Of a stretch of 64,000 bases of DNA, positions 45,791 through 56,761 are shown piece after piece. This DNA comes from Chlorobium sp. (GTDB lineage: Bacteria > Bacteroidota > Chlorobiia > Chlorobiales > Chlorobiaceae): positions 1-64,000 of the forward strand of contig NZ_JAIOZR010000012.1 in the NCBI RefSeq assembly GCF_021740465.1. Direction: 5' to 3'. A program made the position numbers and the translations under genes. Below the pieces are notes generated by a model. That model had not been told where the DNA came from. It saw only the letters and a program-made list of their open reading frames with translations, and searched no databases. The first letter of the stretch is position 1, and each line of letters begins with the position of its first letter.

Positions 45791-48010
45791 TTACTTGCAG
45801 CATGGTTTCATCAATAACGGCAGTCTGACAAGGAATACCGTACTCCGGTTCGGGATGGAGTGTACCTCGACCGTTCCATCATGAGCTGCGACAATCTCCT
45901 TCACGATGGAAAGCCCGAGGCCTGTTCCATCGACGGCATCTCCGGGACGTTCAACCCTGAAAAATTTTCCGAATATTTTTTCAATATCCTCTGCCGGAAT
46001 GCCCGGACCGTTATCCTCCACACTAAAGAGCAGCGACTGGGCATCACAGGACAGACGTACCTGAACGAGCCCTCCGTGGGGCGTAAATTTCAGCGCATTG
46101 CCTATGATGTTGATGGCAACCTGTTTCAGGGAATCCTGATCGGCAAAAATATGCTCCATCGGTGCACACACCCTCAGACGCAGTTCGATGTTTTTTTCAT
46201 CTGCCCTGATTTTCAGACTCCGGCATACATCCGAAATGGTGATTGAAGGATCAAGTTCGCTTTTTTTGTAGGAAACCCTGCCTGAATCAATTCTCGATAT
46301 CATCAGTACATCCTCGATCAGGGCGGAAAGTCTTTTGCTCTCTTCGTGGATAATCGAAATAAACTCCATCCTGGTATCACGTTCGAGTTCATCCTGTTCC
46401 CGGAGAAGCGTACCGGTAAACCCGAGAATCGAAAAAAGCGGCGTACGCAGTTCATGCGATACCGTGGAAATAAAATCGTTTTTCATCCGGATATTGTCCC
46501 TGACGAGCCTCTCTGAATGCTTCTGTTGGGTGATGTCTCGGAAAATGCCGACAAAACGGTGAAAATGCTCCGTCGTGAACGTCGCTGAACTGATGTGCAC
46601 ATCGATGCGTATTCCATGGCGGGTCACGATCTGGGTTTCCAGTGTTCCCGCCCTCCCGTTGCAGGCATTCCTGAAGTAGGCCACCCCCTCATCACGAAGC
46701 TCATCAGGATAAAGGTCTCCGATATGCAGACGGGAAAACTCCTCGGGAGTGTATCCGAAAAAGAGCTGACCCTGACGGTTCCACTCGACAAGAACACCGT
46801 CTTCGGCATCTGCCACAATAATGGCGTCAGGAATAGCCTGAAAAAGATCAAGATATTTTTTCCGGTTTTCACGAAGTTTTCGCTCGGTATCCTTCAGTTC
46901 GGTAATATCGATCACTATTCCCCTGAACCCTCCCGAACCGTTTCTTCCGGTTATCGGCGCACTGTAAACCAATGCAGGAAATCCTGCGCCATCGTGCCTG
47001 AACACCGTAAATTCATGAGCACCGAGAGGTCTGGAAGTCTTTTTCACGCGAAGAGCGTGCATGAGGCGACTTTTATCTTCGGGAGCAAAAAACTGAAGTG
47101 CATGAAGACCCCGCTTCAGTTCTTTCCTGCTGTACCCGAAGGTGCTGAACCCCGCCCGGTTCGAATAGGTAATAAAGCCTTTACGGTCGGTTTCAAAAAC
47201 CGGCTGCGGCAGAAGATCGGCCAGTTCCCTGAACCGTCGATTGCTTTTCAGAAGGGCTTCCCGGTTTTTTCTTACTTCCGTAATATCCTGAATAAACGCA
47301 AGAATATGGGATACGGACTTGTCCTGACTTGCAACCGGGCTGATAATGGCATGCTCCCAGGAAAGTTCCCCGTTCCGCTTATGATTGCAGAAATCCCCCT
47401 GCCAGACCTTTCCTGAAACAATGGAATTCCTGAATTTCATCGACAGGCTTTCCGGCTGAGCCTCGTCGTCGAAAATATTTTCCTGTGGCGCACTGCTTTC
47501 GCTCAGAGCATTCCGAAAAGCCGTAAACGACGGATTGGTATACTCAATATGCCCCCTGTTATCGGTAATGACGACCGCCACAGGACTCTGATCGACTGCG
47601 GCCGACAGCAACCGCACCTTCCTTCGGAGTGCGGATTCCGAAAAAGCGTTTTTCAGAACGATTTCCAGCCGCTGGGCATCGACGGGCTTGGTCAGGTAAT
47701 CATACGCGCCGATTTTGATGCATTGCACCACCTGGTCTATATCTCCGGAACCGGATATCATAATAACCGGGAGCGCATAATTGTTCTCCATCAGAAAACG
47801 CAGCACATCGATACCATCTTTTCCCGGCATCGTGATATCGAGAAGAAGCGCGTCGAACAGTGAGGACTGGAGCATCGAAACGGCTTCATTCCCTCCGGAT
47901 GCAGTAACCGGATGATAACCGAGCCGTGCTACAATACGGGAAACCGTATTTCGTACCAGCTCGCTGTCGTCGGCAATCAAAACCGTTGTGTGATCGTCAA
48001 TATTCCGCAT
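45791..48010 (-). CDS. Receiver-PAS-histidine kinase (N-terminal hybrid)
   Basis: A 739-residue cytosolic sensor kinase without membrane spans. Residues 8-125 form a receiver domain with phosphoacceptor Asp58. Three PAS/PAC domains follow (about 135-255, 260-380, 385-500). The HisKA motif is ISTVSHELRTPLFSILGF and the ATPase domain has NIIGNALKFTP, DNGPGIP and GTGLGLSIVKEI. The N-terminal receiver suggests it is controlled by, or relays to, another kinase. The signal is unknown; the PAS domains show no obvious heme or flavin motif. Confidence 0.9.
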   Translation of the reverse strand: MRNIDDHTTVLIADDSELVRNTVSRIVARLGYHPVTASGGNEAVSMLQSSLFDALLLDITMPGKDGIDVLRFLMENNYALPVIMISGSGDIDQVVQCIKIGAYDYLTKPVDAQRLEIVLKNAFSESALRRKVRLLSAAVDQSPVAVVITDNRGHIEYTNPSFTAFRNALSESSAPQENIFDDEAQPESLSMKFRNSIVSGKVWQGDFCNHKRNGELSWEHAIISPVASQDKSVSHILAFIQDITEVRKNREALLKSNRRFRELADLLPQPVFETDRKGFITYSNRAGFSTFGYSRKELKRGLHALQFFAPEDKSRLMHALRVKKTSRPLGAHEFTVFRHDGAGFPALVYSAPITGRNGSGGFRGIVIDITELKDTERKLRENRKKYLDLFQAIPDAIIVADAEDGVLVEWNRQGQLFFGYTPEEFSRLHIGDLYPDELRDEGVAYFRNACNGRAGTLETQIVTRHGIRIDVHISSATFTTEHFHRFVGIFRDITQQKHSERLVRDNIRMKNDFISTVSHELRTPLFSILGFTGTLLREQDELERDTRMEFISIIHEESKRLSALIEDVLMISRIDSGRVSYKKSELDPSITISDVCRSLKIRADEKNIELRLRVCAPMEHIFADQDSLKQVAINIIGNALKFTPHGGLVQVRLSCDAQSLLFSVEDNGPGIPAEDIEKIFGKFFRVERPGDAVDGTGLGLSIVKEIVAAHDGTVEVHSIPNRSTVFLVRLPLLMKPCCK

Positions 48011-48114
48011 AGGGCAACTGATTGGTGGGTTGCCTGATCAAATACCCGCCGGAAAGGAGAGGAACCATTACCGAAAAACCCTGAAGAACTTTCCCCTGCC
48101 AAAGGCAGGCCTCC

Positions 48115-48774
48115 TCAGTCGCAGAAAAGCACCTTGTACTCCCTGCTGACAAAGGTATTGGCAAGACGCCTCAGCTTCAGAGCACTCTGGTGTTCTTTTT
48201 CAAGCACCTTCCATCGATGCTCGTCGGTTGATTCCTTTCCTCTGAGCCTCTGGTTCTTTTTTGTCTCGTAATAGGTAAGATCGATGTACACGCCAAGGTC
48301 GATGCCGTCTGTTGAAATAGCGTAAAGCCCGTCAATGATGAGCAGTTCAATGGGGGAAAAATCGGTAATCAGAAGATCGACCTCTTCGGTGATAATATCC
48401 ACACAGGGCATACTTGCCTTGCGGCCTTTACGAAAATCCTCAATATTGCGGTGGAGCCAGGCATGATCATACTCGTCTGGACCGACCGATTCGAAATTGT
48501 TGCGCTCGCGTTCCTCACGCCTCTTCTGCGGCTCCACCCTGTAGTAGTTGTCGGTATGAAGAATCTTAACCCTTATCCCGGCTTTCTTCAGTACAAGGGC
48601 AAGGGAATGGGCAAGCTCGGATTTCCCCGCACCGGACTCTCCCGAAATAGCGACAATGAACCGGTACCCGGGACACTTTTCCTCTTTTGCCTCTCTTTCA
48701 ACGAGCACTCTTTCGGAAATCGCCTCGGCGGCTTTTTTGTGTTTGTTGCTGATTAGCAGAATGTCACTTAACAC
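48115..48774 (-). CDS. Uridine kinase-like P-loop kinase
   Basis: A 219-residue member of the uridine kinase/phosphoribulokinase group. After an N-terminal extension of about 35 residues comes the P-loop [14 protein letters not shown], then the HTDNYYR substrate segment, [15 protein letters not shown], and [10 protein letters not shown]. Green sulfur bacteria do not use the Calvin cycle, so nucleoside phosphorylation is likelier than phosphoribulokinase activity, but the substrate is unproven. The start is a GTG. Confidence 0.78.
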   Translation of the reverse strand: MLSDILLISNKHKKAAEAISERVLVEREAKEEKCPGYRFIVAISGESGAGKSELAHSLALVLKKAGIRVKILHTDNYYRVEPQKRREERERNNFESVGPDEYDHAWLHRNIEDFRKGRKASMPCVDIITEEVDLLITDFSPIELLIIDGLYAISTDGIDLGVYIDLTYYETKKNQRLRGKESTDEHRWKVLEKEHQSALKLRRLANTFVSREYKVLFCD

Positions 48775-48828
48775 GGTATTTGGGGATTATCATGTTGCAA
48801 GTCAAAGACACACGACAGGCAAGGGGTA

Positions 48829-49257
48829 TCATTGCAGAAAGGAAGAAGCGGCCGACATACACTGCAACGTACCGGTAATATAGAAAAAACGTATGATCAT
48901 TCGGAACCCCCTTCCGGAATGAAGGTCACTCTCCGCGAACAGGATTCGAACCTGCATTCCGAAAGGTCGGGATAACAGCCGCTGCAACGGAACTGTCCCG
49001 GATACAGGATGTTCAATAATCACCCTGCGTTTCCTGCTCTTGAGCGTTTTTTCGGCATCCGGTGCCGGTGATCGCGATGCATACTGCCGCATGAACACCA
49101 GCTTCCACGGACGATATCGTGACGTAAAGCCACGCTCCCTGCTGTTATGTGATACAAGACGGCGCACGGAATCAGAAGGTATCCCTATATAGCATCGGTC
49201 ACCCCGTTCGGAATAAAGGATACAGACATAGCAGATTGCCGAGTCAGACAATGTCAT
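48829..49257 (-). CDS. GIY-YIG nuclease-like protein with tail read through a tRNA remnant
   Basis: A 142-codon frame whose first 85 residues are a compact GIY-YIG domain: CYVCILYSERGDRCYIG, then RRLVSHNS, RYRPWKLVF and the catalytic-glutamate region PDAEKTLKSRKRR. Stand-alone domains of this family normally end there. Translation continues through a decayed tRNA-Asn-like sequence, giving GMQVRILFAE from its T-arm and acceptor, and stops some 100 bases later. The tail is probably an accident. An ATG at 49257 is preferred over an in-frame TTG. It follows tRNA-Asn and its terminator on the same strand. Confidence 0.72.
   Translation of the reverse strand: MTLSDSAICYVCILYSERGDRCYIGIPSDSVRRLVSHNSRERGFTSRYRPWKLVFMRQYASRSPAPDAEKTLKSRKRRVIIEHPVSGTVPLQRLLSRPFGMQVRILFAESDLHSGRGFRMIIRFFYITGTLQCMSAASSFLQ
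48931..49002 (-). pseudogene. Decayed tRNA-Asn-like sequence
   Basis: The 3' 25 bases (discriminator, acceptor strand, T-arm) match the functional tRNA-Asn at 49336-49407 at 22 of 25 positions. The T-stem keeps its pairing because one pair changed on both sides (T-A to C-G). A 5' TCCGGGA mirrors the acceptor with one mismatch, and CGGCTGTTA of the anticodon arm survives, but shifted 6 bases. The D-arm cannot fold. The span is exactly 72 bases, like the real gene, and lies 405 bases from it. It is inside the GIY-YIG frame. Confidence 0.65.
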
Positions 49258-49295
49258 CGGAATCTCGCTTGATTTGCGGGGGCGCAATAAACAGG

Positions 49296-49331
49296 AAAAG
49301 GCAGAAGCTCGTTATGTTACTTCTGCCTTTT
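49296..49331 (-). terminator. Terminator of tRNA-Asn
   Basis: Perfect 12-bp stem, AAAAGGCAGAAG (49296-49307) with CTTCTGCCTTTT (49320-49331), 12-base loop, 4 bases beyond the tRNA 3' end. Ts in the 3' arm on the minus strand fit intrinsic termination. Confidence 0.82.
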
Positions 49332-49335
49332 TGCG

Positions 49336-49407
<72 letters not shown>

Positions 49408-49594
49408 ATCTCCCGAATCTTTCGAATCTTGTCGATTCTGCGGCGAACGGGTTGTAAATATACGACCCTTTTCGTGATTTCCAAACGAAGCCTCCCTGTT
49501 TTTTTCGATTTTTCTCCCGTTTGCAGGTCATGCGTCTTTCATTTTCCATAATAATTTTTGTACATTGGTGTTCTTTTACTGAAAAGGGGGGTAT

Positions 49595-50122
49595 ATGCAT
49601 AAAGAAAAGGCATTGATAGAGATCCGGATCGCGGGTCTTATGCAGGGAACCCATACATTTGATTTTACCTGCAGAGCCGGAGACTTCAGGGGCCGGGAAC
49701 TGGCTGAAAACGTATTTGCCAGGGATATTACCGTAACAGCAATTGCAGACAAGACCGAAAATGAACTGACGGTCACCATACGGACTGCGACGGTAGCCGA
49801 TTTCACCTGCGATATCTGTCTTGCACCCCTGGAAAGGGAAATCAAGGGAGAGTACCGGGTTTATTATTTATACAGTACTGAAGAAGAGAGCACGGAAGAC
49901 ATCGATGAGGATCACCGCCTGATCGACACGAATACGGTATCCATCGATCTGACGGAGGATGTGCGCGAAACCCTGCTGCTCTCTCTGCCGATGAAGGTTA
50001 CCTGCAGCGGAAATCCGGACTGCCGGCTTTACAGCAACGAATCAGGAAAGGATGAATTCCCTGTCGATGAGAGAAGTTCATGGCAGGAATCTCTTGAACA
50101 GCTGAAAAACAAGTATCGTTAA
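49595..50122 (+). CDS. DUF177 (YceD-like) protein
   Basis: A 175-residue protein upstream of rpmF, the usual place for DUF177/YceD. It has the CDICLAPLEREIKGEYRVYY core (Cys-x2-Cys) near residue 75, an acidic middle, and LLLSLPMKVTCSGNPDCRLY near the end where the family pattern ends in a Cys pair. YceD-type proteins are linked to 23S rRNA accumulation and L32; the role here is inferred from that. AAGGGGG precedes the ATG. Confidence 0.85.
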   Translation: MHKEKALIEIRIAGLMQGTHTFDFTCRAGDFRGRELAENVFARDITVTAIADKTENELTVTIRTATVADFTCDICLAPLEREIKGEYRVYYLYSTEEESTEDIDEDHRLIDTNTVSIDLTEDVRETLLLSLPMKVTCSGNPDCRLYSNESGKDEFPVDERSSWQESLEQLKNKYR

Positions 50123-50147
50123 CCGACTATAAAATCAGAGGACAACC

Positions 50148-50339
50148 ATGGCAAATCCAAAAGCCAAAATGTCTAAATCCAGAAGGGATAAAAGACGCGC
50201 CCAGTTCAACGCCCGCACGAAAGCGGCAACGACCGTTGTCTGCCCGAATTGCGGAGAGCCTACCCTTCCGCACCGTGCCTGCCGCCATTGCGGCCACTAC
50301 CGCGGCAGAGCCGTTGTCACCAAATCCGCCAACAGCTGA
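50148..50339 (+). CDS. rpmF: Ribosomal protein L32
   Basis: A 63-residue 50S protein with the basic N-terminus ([18 protein letters not shown]) and a zinc ribbon with four cysteines ([21 protein letters not shown]). It is the C+ zinc-binding form. It lies 25 bases after DUF177 and 23 before plsX, the common yceD-rpmF-plsX arrangement. Confidence 0.96.
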   Translation: MANPKAKMSKSRRDKRRAQFNARTKAATTVVCPNCGEPTLPHRACRHCGHYRGRAVVTKSANS

Positions 50340-50362
50340 TAACACCACAGGACAACCCCTTC

Positions 50363-51388
50363 ATGCTGACCATTGCTGTTGATGCCATGGGCGGAGACAA
50401 TGCTCCCGCCTGTGTAATCGAGGGAACCATTCAGGCTTTACGGGAAAGCGGTAACAGATTTTCTGTTGTGCTGATCGGACAGTCCGAAAAAGTTGAACCC
50501 CTTCTTGCGCTGCAGGACACCGAAGGCCTGAACCTCAGATTCATGCACGCTCCTGAAGTAGTGACCATGGACGACATTCCTGCCATTGCCGTTAAAACCA
50601 AACAGGAATCATCTCTGGTCAGGGGACTGAAAATGTGCAAAGCCAAAGAGGCCGATGCCTATGTCAGCGCCGGAAATACCGGGGCCCAGATGGCCGCATC
50701 GCTCTTTGTACTCGGCAGACTGCCGGGAGTACTGCGACCGACGATTTACGCTTACTTTCCAAGAATACAGGACGGCCTCACCAACATTGTCGATGTCGGC
50801 GCCAATATGGACTGCAAACCTGAACATCTGGTTCAGTTCGCCGAAATGCTGACCATCTACCAGCGCTATGGTGCCGGTATCGAAAACCCGGTAACCGGTC
50901 TTCTCAACATCGGTGAAGAAGAGGGCAAAGGCTCCGAAGTACTGAAACAGGCATATAAGCTGCTCAAAGAGGCCGACAGCAAGGGGAAAATCAGTTTCGC
51001 CGGCAACATCGAAGGCCACGACATACTCAAGGGTAATGTCAGCATCGTCGTCTGTGATGGACTTGTCGGCAACACCATCCTGAAGTTCGGCGAAAGCATT
51101 CCCGGATTTCTGGGTTCGCTTTTCAAGCCGGCGGTGCAAAAGCTGGTTGGCGCGGGAGATCTCGATGAAAAAGCAGCAGCCCTTGCCACTCAGCTCTTTA
51201 AAAGCATGTTCGAACCTTTCGACGTGGAAAAATTCGGTGGCGTTCCGTTTCTCGGAGTGGACGGCATCTCAATTGTCGGTCACGGGCGCTCTTCGTCACG
51301 AGCTATCAAGAACATGATTTTCATGGCCGAGCATATGATCGAAAAACAGGTCAACGCCCGCATTGCCGAGGTACTTTCCGAAGCCTGA
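50363..51388 (+). CDS. plsX: Phosphate acyltransferase PlsX
   Basis: Converts acyl-ACP to acyl phosphate for phospholipid synthesis. The 341 residues begin [20 protein letters not shown], with [15 protein letters not shown] and [20 protein letters not shown] at family positions. The start at 50363 gives the canonical N-terminus; the frame extends backwards into rpmF. It leads the fab genes. Confidence 0.95.
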   Translation: MLTIAVDAMGGDNAPACVIEGTIQALRESGNRFSVVLIGQSEKVEPLLALQDTEGLNLRFMHAPEVVTMDDIPAIAVKTKQESSLVRGLKMCKAKEADAYVSAGNTGAQMAASLFVLGRLPGVLRPTIYAYFPRIQDGLTNIVDVGANMDCKPEHLVQFAEMLTIYQRYGAGIENPVTGLLNIGEEEGKGSEVLKQAYKLLKEADSKGKISFAGNIEGHDILKGNVSIVVCDGLVGNTILKFGESIPGFLGSLFKPAVQKLVGAGDLDEKAAALATQLFKSMFEPFDVEKFGGVPFLGVDGISIVGHGRSSSRAIKNMIFMAEHMIEKQVNARIAEVLSEA

Positions 51389-51480
51389 TACCTGTTCTTC
51401 CGTCACAACCCGAAACCGCATGGCTCGCTGCCAGGCAGCTGATCAAGAACAATCCTGTATGAAATAACCGCATAGAACGC

Positions 51481-52470
51481 ATGAAAGCTGCAATAACGGC
51501 AACAGCCAAATATTTACCCGACGGCGTGGTCACCAATCACGACCTTGAGCGGATGCTTGAAACCAACGACGAGTGGATCCGTTCAAGAACCGGCATCAGT
51601 GAGCGACGGATCATGAAAGATCCCGACAAGGCATCATCGTTCCTGTGCGGTGAAGTTGCAAAACAGCTTCTCGATAAACGGGGAATCAGCGCTGAGGAGA
51701 TAGAACTCATCATTGTTGCGACCATGACGCCCGACATGCTGTTCCCTTCGACAGCCTGCCTTGTCCAGGACATAATCGGAGCGACCGGTGCGTGGGCCTT
51801 CGACCTTAATGCGGCCTGCTCCGGATTTATTTTCGCACTCAATACCGCAGCCCGCTTTATTGAATCAGGGGCACACAAAAAGGTAATGGTCATCGGAGGA
51901 GACAAGATGTCGTCCATCGTCGATTATACCGACCGTTCGACGGCCATACTTTTCGGAGACGGTGCGGCAGGTGTTCTTCTTGAACCGGCCGAGTCGGAAG
52001 GCTACGGCATTCTTGACGCCAGACTCTATTCCGACGGCACCAACGGCAAGGATCATCTGCTCATGAGCGGAGGAGGAAGCCTCCATCCAGCGACCCATGA
52101 GACCGTTGAAAAGCGCATGCATTTCATCCACCAGGATGGACGCCAGGTCTTCAAATCGGCTGTCACCGCAATGGCCGATACCGCTGCAGAGATCATGCAG
52201 CGCAACAATCTCGATGCCGAAAACATCGCATGGCTGATTCCCCACCAGGCAAACCAGCGCATTATCCAGGCCACCGCCGAACGAATGGGCCTCGGCATGG
52301 AAAAGGTAATATCGAACATCGCCCATTACGGCAACACCACTGCCGGCACGATTCCCATCTGCCTTGCAGAACTGGATGAACAGCGGAAACTGAACCGGGG
52401 CTCCAACCTTGTTCTGGTCAGTTTCGGGGCCGGCTACACCTGGGGCGGCATGTACATCAAATGGCAGTAA
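51481..52470 (+). CDS. fabH: Beta-ketoacyl-ACP synthase III
   Basis: Starts fatty acid synthesis by condensing acetyl-CoA with malonyl-ACP. The 329 residues carry the triad: Cys113 in DLNAACSGF, His in [11 protein letters not shown] and Asn in HYGNTTAG. The C-terminal [10 protein letters not shown] is typical. It follows plsX by 92 bases and precedes fabD. Confidence 0.96.
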   Translation: MKAAITATAKYLPDGVVTNHDLERMLETNDEWIRSRTGISERRIMKDPDKASSFLCGEVAKQLLDKRGISAEEIELIIVATMTPDMLFPSTACLVQDIIGATGAWAFDLNAACSGFIFALNTAARFIESGAHKKVMVIGGDKMSSIVDYTDRSTAILFGDGAAGVLLEPAESEGYGILDARLYSDGTNGKDHLLMSGGGSLHPATHETVEKRMHFIHQDGRQVFKSAVTAMADTAAEIMQRNNLDAENIAWLIPHQANQRIIQATAERMGLGMEKVISNIAHYGNTTAGTIPICLAELDEQRKLNRGSNLVLVSFGAGYTWGGMYIKWQ

Positions 52471-52504
52471 CAGACACTTACCTCAGCACAGAAACAGGGC
52501 ATTC

Positions 52505-53413
52505 ATGAAAGCATTTGTTTTTCCGGGACAAGGTTCCCAATACTGCGGCATGGGCCGGGATATCTTCGAAGCCTTTCCGGCAGTAAAAGAGCTGATGCGG
52601 AAAGCCGACGAGATCCTTGGATTCTCCATCAGCAACATCATGTTCACCGGCAGTGAGGAGGAACTGCGACAGACCCGGTATACCCAACCGGCCATTTTCC
52701 TGCACAGTATCGCCATAGCGTCGCTGCTCGACAGCGAAGGCGTCGCCATGACGGCAGGGCACAGTCTCGGCGAATACAGCGCGCTCTGCTTTGCAGGAGC
52801 GATCAGTTTCGATGACGCCATGCGCATCGTGGCCAGAAGAGGTGAACTGATGCAGAATGCAGGACAGCAGAATCCCGGCACCATGGCGGCCCTTATCGGC
52901 ATGCAGGACAGCGCTGTTGAAAACCTGCTGGCGGAGGCCTCTTCAGCCGGAGTCGTCCAGGCGGCAAACTTCAACTCTCCGGGTCAGGTGGTTATTTCAG
53001 GTGATGTTGCCGCGGTAAAAAAGGCCATTGAACTGGCCCCTTCGCATGGCGCGAGAATGGCGAAGGAGCTGGTCGTATCAGGTGCATTCCACTCGCCCCT
53101 GATGAAACCTGCCGAAGAGCAACTTGCTGCCGCCCTCGAAAATGTTGAAATCAGGGACTCCCGGATTCCGGTCTGCATGAACGCTGTTGCCATGCCGGTC
53201 ACCGCCGCTCCTGAAATCAGAAAAAACCTGATCATGCAGCTAACCAGCCCGGTTCTCTGGACACAGTCCATAGAGTCGATGGTCGGCAACGGCATCAGGG
53301 AGTTCATCGAGATCGGCCCGCAGAAGGTTCTGCAGGGACTGATCAAAAGGATTGATAAATCGGTCACAGGCAGCGGCATCGATACCGCTGAGGATATCCG
53401 TCGATTTATCTGA
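52505..53413 (+). CDS. fabD: Malonyl-CoA:ACP transacylase
   Basis: Loads malonyl groups on ACP. The 302 residues begin [16 protein letters not shown], the nucleophile Ser87 is in [12 protein letters not shown], and the catalytic His is in [10 protein letters not shown]. The ATG at 52505 is preferred; the frame extends back into fabH. Confidence 0.96.
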   Translation: MKAFVFPGQGSQYCGMGRDIFEAFPAVKELMRKADEILGFSISNIMFTGSEEELRQTRYTQPAIFLHSIAIASLLDSEGVAMTAGHSLGEYSALCFAGAISFDDAMRIVARRGELMQNAGQQNPGTMAALIGMQDSAVENLLAEASSAGVVQAANFNSPGQVVISGDVAAVKKAIELAPSHGARMAKELVVSGAFHSPLMKPAEEQLAAALENVEIRDSRIPVCMNAVAMPVTAAPEIRKNLIMQLTSPVLWTQSIESMVGNGIREFIEIGPQKVLQGLIKRIDKSVTGSGIDTAEDIRRFI

Positions 53414-53458
53414 ACTTGAGTGAAAAAGGGCATATTCATTAACAGAAGAGAACCTACC

Positions 53459-54196
53459 ATGTTTGAAGGAAAAATTGCAGTGGTTACCGGCGCGGCAAGA
53501 GGGATCGGGCAGGCTATAGCCTTCGATCTCGCCGAAAAAGGCGCGGGAGTGGTCGTTTGTGACATCAAGGAGGAGTGGCTGGCTGAAACCGCCGAGGGAG
53601 TCAGAAATCGAGGACGCGAAGTCTGGTGCCGGGAGCTTGACGTCACCAATACCGTTGCGGTACAGGAGGTCTTCGGAGAAATCGCCGAAACCACCGGAAG
53701 AATAGACGTTCTTGTCAACAATGCCGGCATCACCCGTGACGGGCTCCTGATGCGGATGAGCGAAGAAGACTGGGACGCGGTACTCACCGTGAACCTGAAA
53801 GGCACCTTTGCCTGTACGAAAGCCGTGACCCGTATCATGATGAAGCAGCGTTCGGGCGCAATCGTCAACATCGCCTCGGTTATCGGCCTTATGGGCAACG
53901 CCGGACAGGCAAACTATGCCGCATCGAAAGGAGGAGTGATCTCCTTCACCAAATCGGTGGCAAAGGAGTTCGCTTCACGCAATATCCGTGTCAATGCCGT
54001 GGCTCCCGGGTTCATAGCATCGAAAATGACCGATGCACTCACCGACGAGGTACGCAATAAAATGCTTGCCGTCATACCGCTGGCTCGATTCGGTCAGCCC
54101 GAAGATGTTGCAAGGGTCGTCTCGTTCCTGGCAGGAAGCGATGCCGCCTATATCACCGGAGAGGTAATCAACATCAGTGGCGGCATGGTCATGTAA
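53459..54196 (+). CDS. fabG: 3-oxoacyl-ACP reductase
   Basis: NADPH-dependent reductase of the elongation cycle, 245 residues. Cofactor motif [19 protein letters not shown], catalytic Ser140, Tyr153 and Lys157 (YAASKGG). The ATG at 53459 gives the canonical start and has AGAAGAG upstream; a frame beginning at 53420 adds 13 unrelated residues. Its place in the fab cluster assigns it as FabG rather than a generic SDR. Confidence 0.95.
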   Translation: MFEGKIAVVTGAARGIGQAIAFDLAEKGAGVVVCDIKEEWLAETAEGVRNRGREVWCRELDVTNTVAVQEVFGEIAETTGRIDVLVNNAGITRDGLLMRMSEEDWDAVLTVNLKGTFACTKAVTRIMMKQRSGAIVNIASVIGLMGNAGQANYAASKGGVISFTKSVAKEFASRNIRVNAVAPGFIASKMTDALTDEVRNKMLAVIPLARFGQPEDVARVVSFLAGSDAAYITGEVINISGGMVM

Positions 54197-54283
54197 TTTG
54201 GGCAAGCCTATTTTCTTTGTATATTACTTAACGATTTTATTTTTTTTTATCCATAACAAACCACCAAAAAGGAGAACACAACA

Positions 54284-54520
54284 ATGAGCGACGCCGAAAT
54301 CAGAGATAAGGTATACGATATTATTGTCAGTAAAATGGGTGTCAACAAAGACCAGATCAAACCGGAATCGAAGTTTTCCGATGACCTCGGCGCAGACTCT
54401 CTCGATACCGTCGAACTGATCATGGAACTCGAGAACGAATTCGGTGTTCAGATTCCTGATGAAGATGCTGAAAAGATCAGCACCGTTCAGCAGGCTATCG
54501 ATTACATCGTTAAAAAGTAA
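54284..54520 (+). CDS. acpP: Acyl carrier protein
   Basis: A 78-residue acidic carrier. Ser39 in [15 protein letters not shown] receives the 4'-phosphopantetheine. AAGGAG precedes the ATG. An AT-rich 87-base spacer after fabG may contain its own promoter, as befits a highly expressed protein. Confidence 0.97.
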   Translation: MSDAEIRDKVYDIIVSKMGVNKDQIKPESKFSDDLGADSLDTVELIMELENEFGVQIPDEDAEKISTVQQAIDYIVKK

Positions 54521-54572
54521 CTGTACTTTCTCTTCGGGCATCACCGCCTGAAACAACATTAAAATCGCACAG

Positions 54573-55826
54573 ATGGGTCAGGAACGCAAAAGAGTTGTCG
54601 TTACGGGAATCGGAGTTTTAGCCCCCATAGGTCTCAGCAAGGACGAGTTCTGGACCGGGCTGGTCGAGGGCAGAAGCGGCGCTGCGCCTATTACCTATTT
54701 CGATACATCTGATTTTGCGACCACGTTTGCCTGCGAGCTGAAAAACTTTTCCGCAGTTGATTATATCGACAGGAAATCAGCCGACCGCATGGACCCGTAC
54801 TGTCAATATGCCGTTATTGCCGCAGAGCAGGCCCTGAAAGATTCGGGGCTTGACCTGCAGGCAATCGATCCCCTCAGGATCGGCGTCGTGCACGGTTCGG
54901 GCATAGGGGGCATGACCACCTACGACCAGCAGTTCAGAGCTTATCTCGAGCGGGGACCGAGAAGAATCAGCCCGTTTTTCATTCCCATGCTGATCCCCGA
55001 CATCGCAGCCGGACAGATTTCCATGAAATTCGGCCTTATGGGCCCCAACCATGCGACGGCTTCAGCCTGCGCCACATCCCTGCACGCCATTATCGATGCG
55101 TGGATGATCCTGCAGCTCGGCATGGCAGACTACATGGTTTGCGGCGGTTCGGAAGCCCCGATCACCCAGATGAGTGTCGGCGGGTTCAATTCGGCCCGCG
55201 CCCTTTCGACAGCAAACGACAGACCTGAAAAGGCATCCCGCCCCTACGACCGCGACCGCGACGGATTTGTCATGGGAGAAGGCGCCGGATCGCTCATCCT
55301 TGAAACCCTTGAATCGGCAAAAGCACGCGGAGCAAAAATCTACGGTGAGATCGCCGGTGTCGGAGCAACTGCCGATGCCTATCATTTGACTGCGCCGCAT
55401 CCGGAAGGAGCCGGAGCGGTAAACGCCATGAAAGCCGCGCTCTCAATCGCGGGTATCGACCCGGACAGGATCGACTACATCAACACGCACGGCACGGCAA
55501 CACCTCTTGGCGATATCGCTGAAATAACTGCTATCAAGAAGGTGTTCGGCGAACATGCCCCGAAGCTTAGCATCAGCTCTTCAAAATCCATGACCGGCCA
55601 TCTGCTCGGAGCAGCCGGCGTCGTGGAATCGATCGTCTGCCTGCTGGCCATGGAGAATGCCACTGTTCCACCGACCATCAATAACGATAATCTCGATCCC
55701 CAGATCGATCTCGATATAACGCCCAACAAGCCGAAAAAGCGATCGATCGGTTACGCGCTCAACAATGGATTCGGTTTCGGCGGCCATAACGCAACCCTGA
55801 TTTTCAAAAACGCGTCCAATCTCTGA
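54573..55826 (+). CDS. fabF: Beta-ketoacyl-ACP synthase II
   Basis: Main elongation condensing enzyme, 417 residues. The catalytic Cys166 is in [11 protein letters not shown], and the two His are in [11 protein letters not shown] and [14 protein letters not shown]. The C-terminal [13 protein letters not shown] is characteristic. It follows acpP by 52 bases, the usual acpP-fabF pairing. Confidence 0.96.
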   Translation: MGQERKRVVVTGIGVLAPIGLSKDEFWTGLVEGRSGAAPITYFDTSDFATTFACELKNFSAVDYIDRKSADRMDPYCQYAVIAAEQALKDSGLDLQAIDPLRIGVVHGSGIGGMTTYDQQFRAYLERGPRRISPFFIPMLIPDIAAGQISMKFGLMGPNHATASACATSLHAIIDAWMILQLGMADYMVCGGSEAPITQMSVGGFNSARALSTANDRPEKASRPYDRDRDGFVMGEGAGSLILETLESAKARGAKIYGEIAGVGATADAYHLTAPHPEGAGAVNAMKAALSIAGIDPDRIDYINTHGTATPLGDIAEITAIKKVFGEHAPKLSISSSKSMTGHLLGAAGVVESIVCLLAMENATVPPTINNDNLDPQIDLDITPNKPKKRSIGYALNNGFGFGGHNATLIFKNASNL

Positions 55827-55842
55827 CTATGATCCTCCGCTT

Positions 55843-56664
55843 ATGGAGCAGTTCTGGCAGAAACTGACATCCCTTGCCTTTCACCGTACTCTCTCTGGCG
55901 ACAATGGTGAACAAGCTTCCGTCGAGAGGCCGGAAGCTCTTCTGCCCGAAAATCTCCATGCATTTCTTCAGCAGGTTACCGGCGGACCGGGAAATAACCC
56001 GGAGATTTACCTGACGGCATTCACACACCGCTCCGTCACACACGATCCACTGACATCGTCAACCCAGTCCAACCAGCGCCTCGAATTCCTCGGTGATGCC
56101 GTACTTGATCTGGTCATTTCGGAATATCTTTACCGCGCCTTCCCTGAAAGCGCCGAGGGCGACCTGTCGAGCAACCGCTCAAAAATCGTCAACCGAAAAT
56201 CGCTTGCAGGCTTTGCTCTGGGCATGGGACTCGGGAAGTATCTCATCATCGGGGAATCAGCCGACAAAAACAAAATACGCTGCAGTGAATCTGCTCTGGC
56301 CGATGCATTCGAGTCGCTTACCGGAGCCATCTATCTCGACAAGGGACTTGATGCCGCCCGTTCGTTTGTCATGAAACAGGTTATCGGACATGTGGATTTC
56401 AAGAGTATTGTCGCTTCGGAACACAACTACAAAAGCCGCCTGATCGAATATACCCAGTCTCATCACATTCCTCCTCCGGCCTACACCGTCATTGCGCAGG
56501 AGGGAGCCGAACATGAAAAGATATTCACGATCGAAGTGGCCTGTGACGGCATCGTCTGCGGGCGGGGAACCGCACCCAGAAAAAAGGACGCGGAGCAGCT
56601 TGCCGCCAGAGAAGCCCTCGTTACGCTGCTGCAGGCCGGCCAACACCCTTCGCCTGAGGCGTAA
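55843..56664 (+). CDS. rnc: Ribonuclease III
   Basis: Cleaves double-stranded RNA in rRNA maturation and mRNA turnover. The 273 residues include an N-terminal extension of about 40 residues, the catalytic signature [20 protein letters not shown], the second acidic site in [13 protein letters not shown], and a C-terminal dsRNA-binding domain ([20 protein letters not shown] start). It ends the fab operon, as in many bacteria (acpP-fabF-rnc). Confidence 0.96.
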   Translation: MEQFWQKLTSLAFHRTLSGDNGEQASVERPEALLPENLHAFLQQVTGGPGNNPEIYLTAFTHRSVTHDPLTSSTQSNQRLEFLGDAVLDLVISEYLYRAFPESAEGDLSSNRSKIVNRKSLAGFALGMGLGKYLIIGESADKNKIRCSESALADAFESLTGAIYLDKGLDAARSFVMKQVIGHVDFKSIVASEHNYKSRLIEYTQSHHIPPPAYTVIAQEGAEHEKIFTIEVACDGIVCGRGTAPRKKDAEQLAAREALVTLLQAGQHPSPEA

Positions 56665-56761
56665 AGATTCTTTTAACTCCCTCAGGGTTTGAGCATTTCA
56701 CCCCAGTGCTCTATATTGCCTATCATCAAGCCATTCAGACACCTCACGACGCCGTGCAACC

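Noticed and set aside
48115-48774. Phosphoribulokinase for the Calvin cycle
   Set aside because: The short length and motif set fit uridine-kinase-like proteins, and the organism type fixes carbon by the reductive TCA cycle (korAB present).
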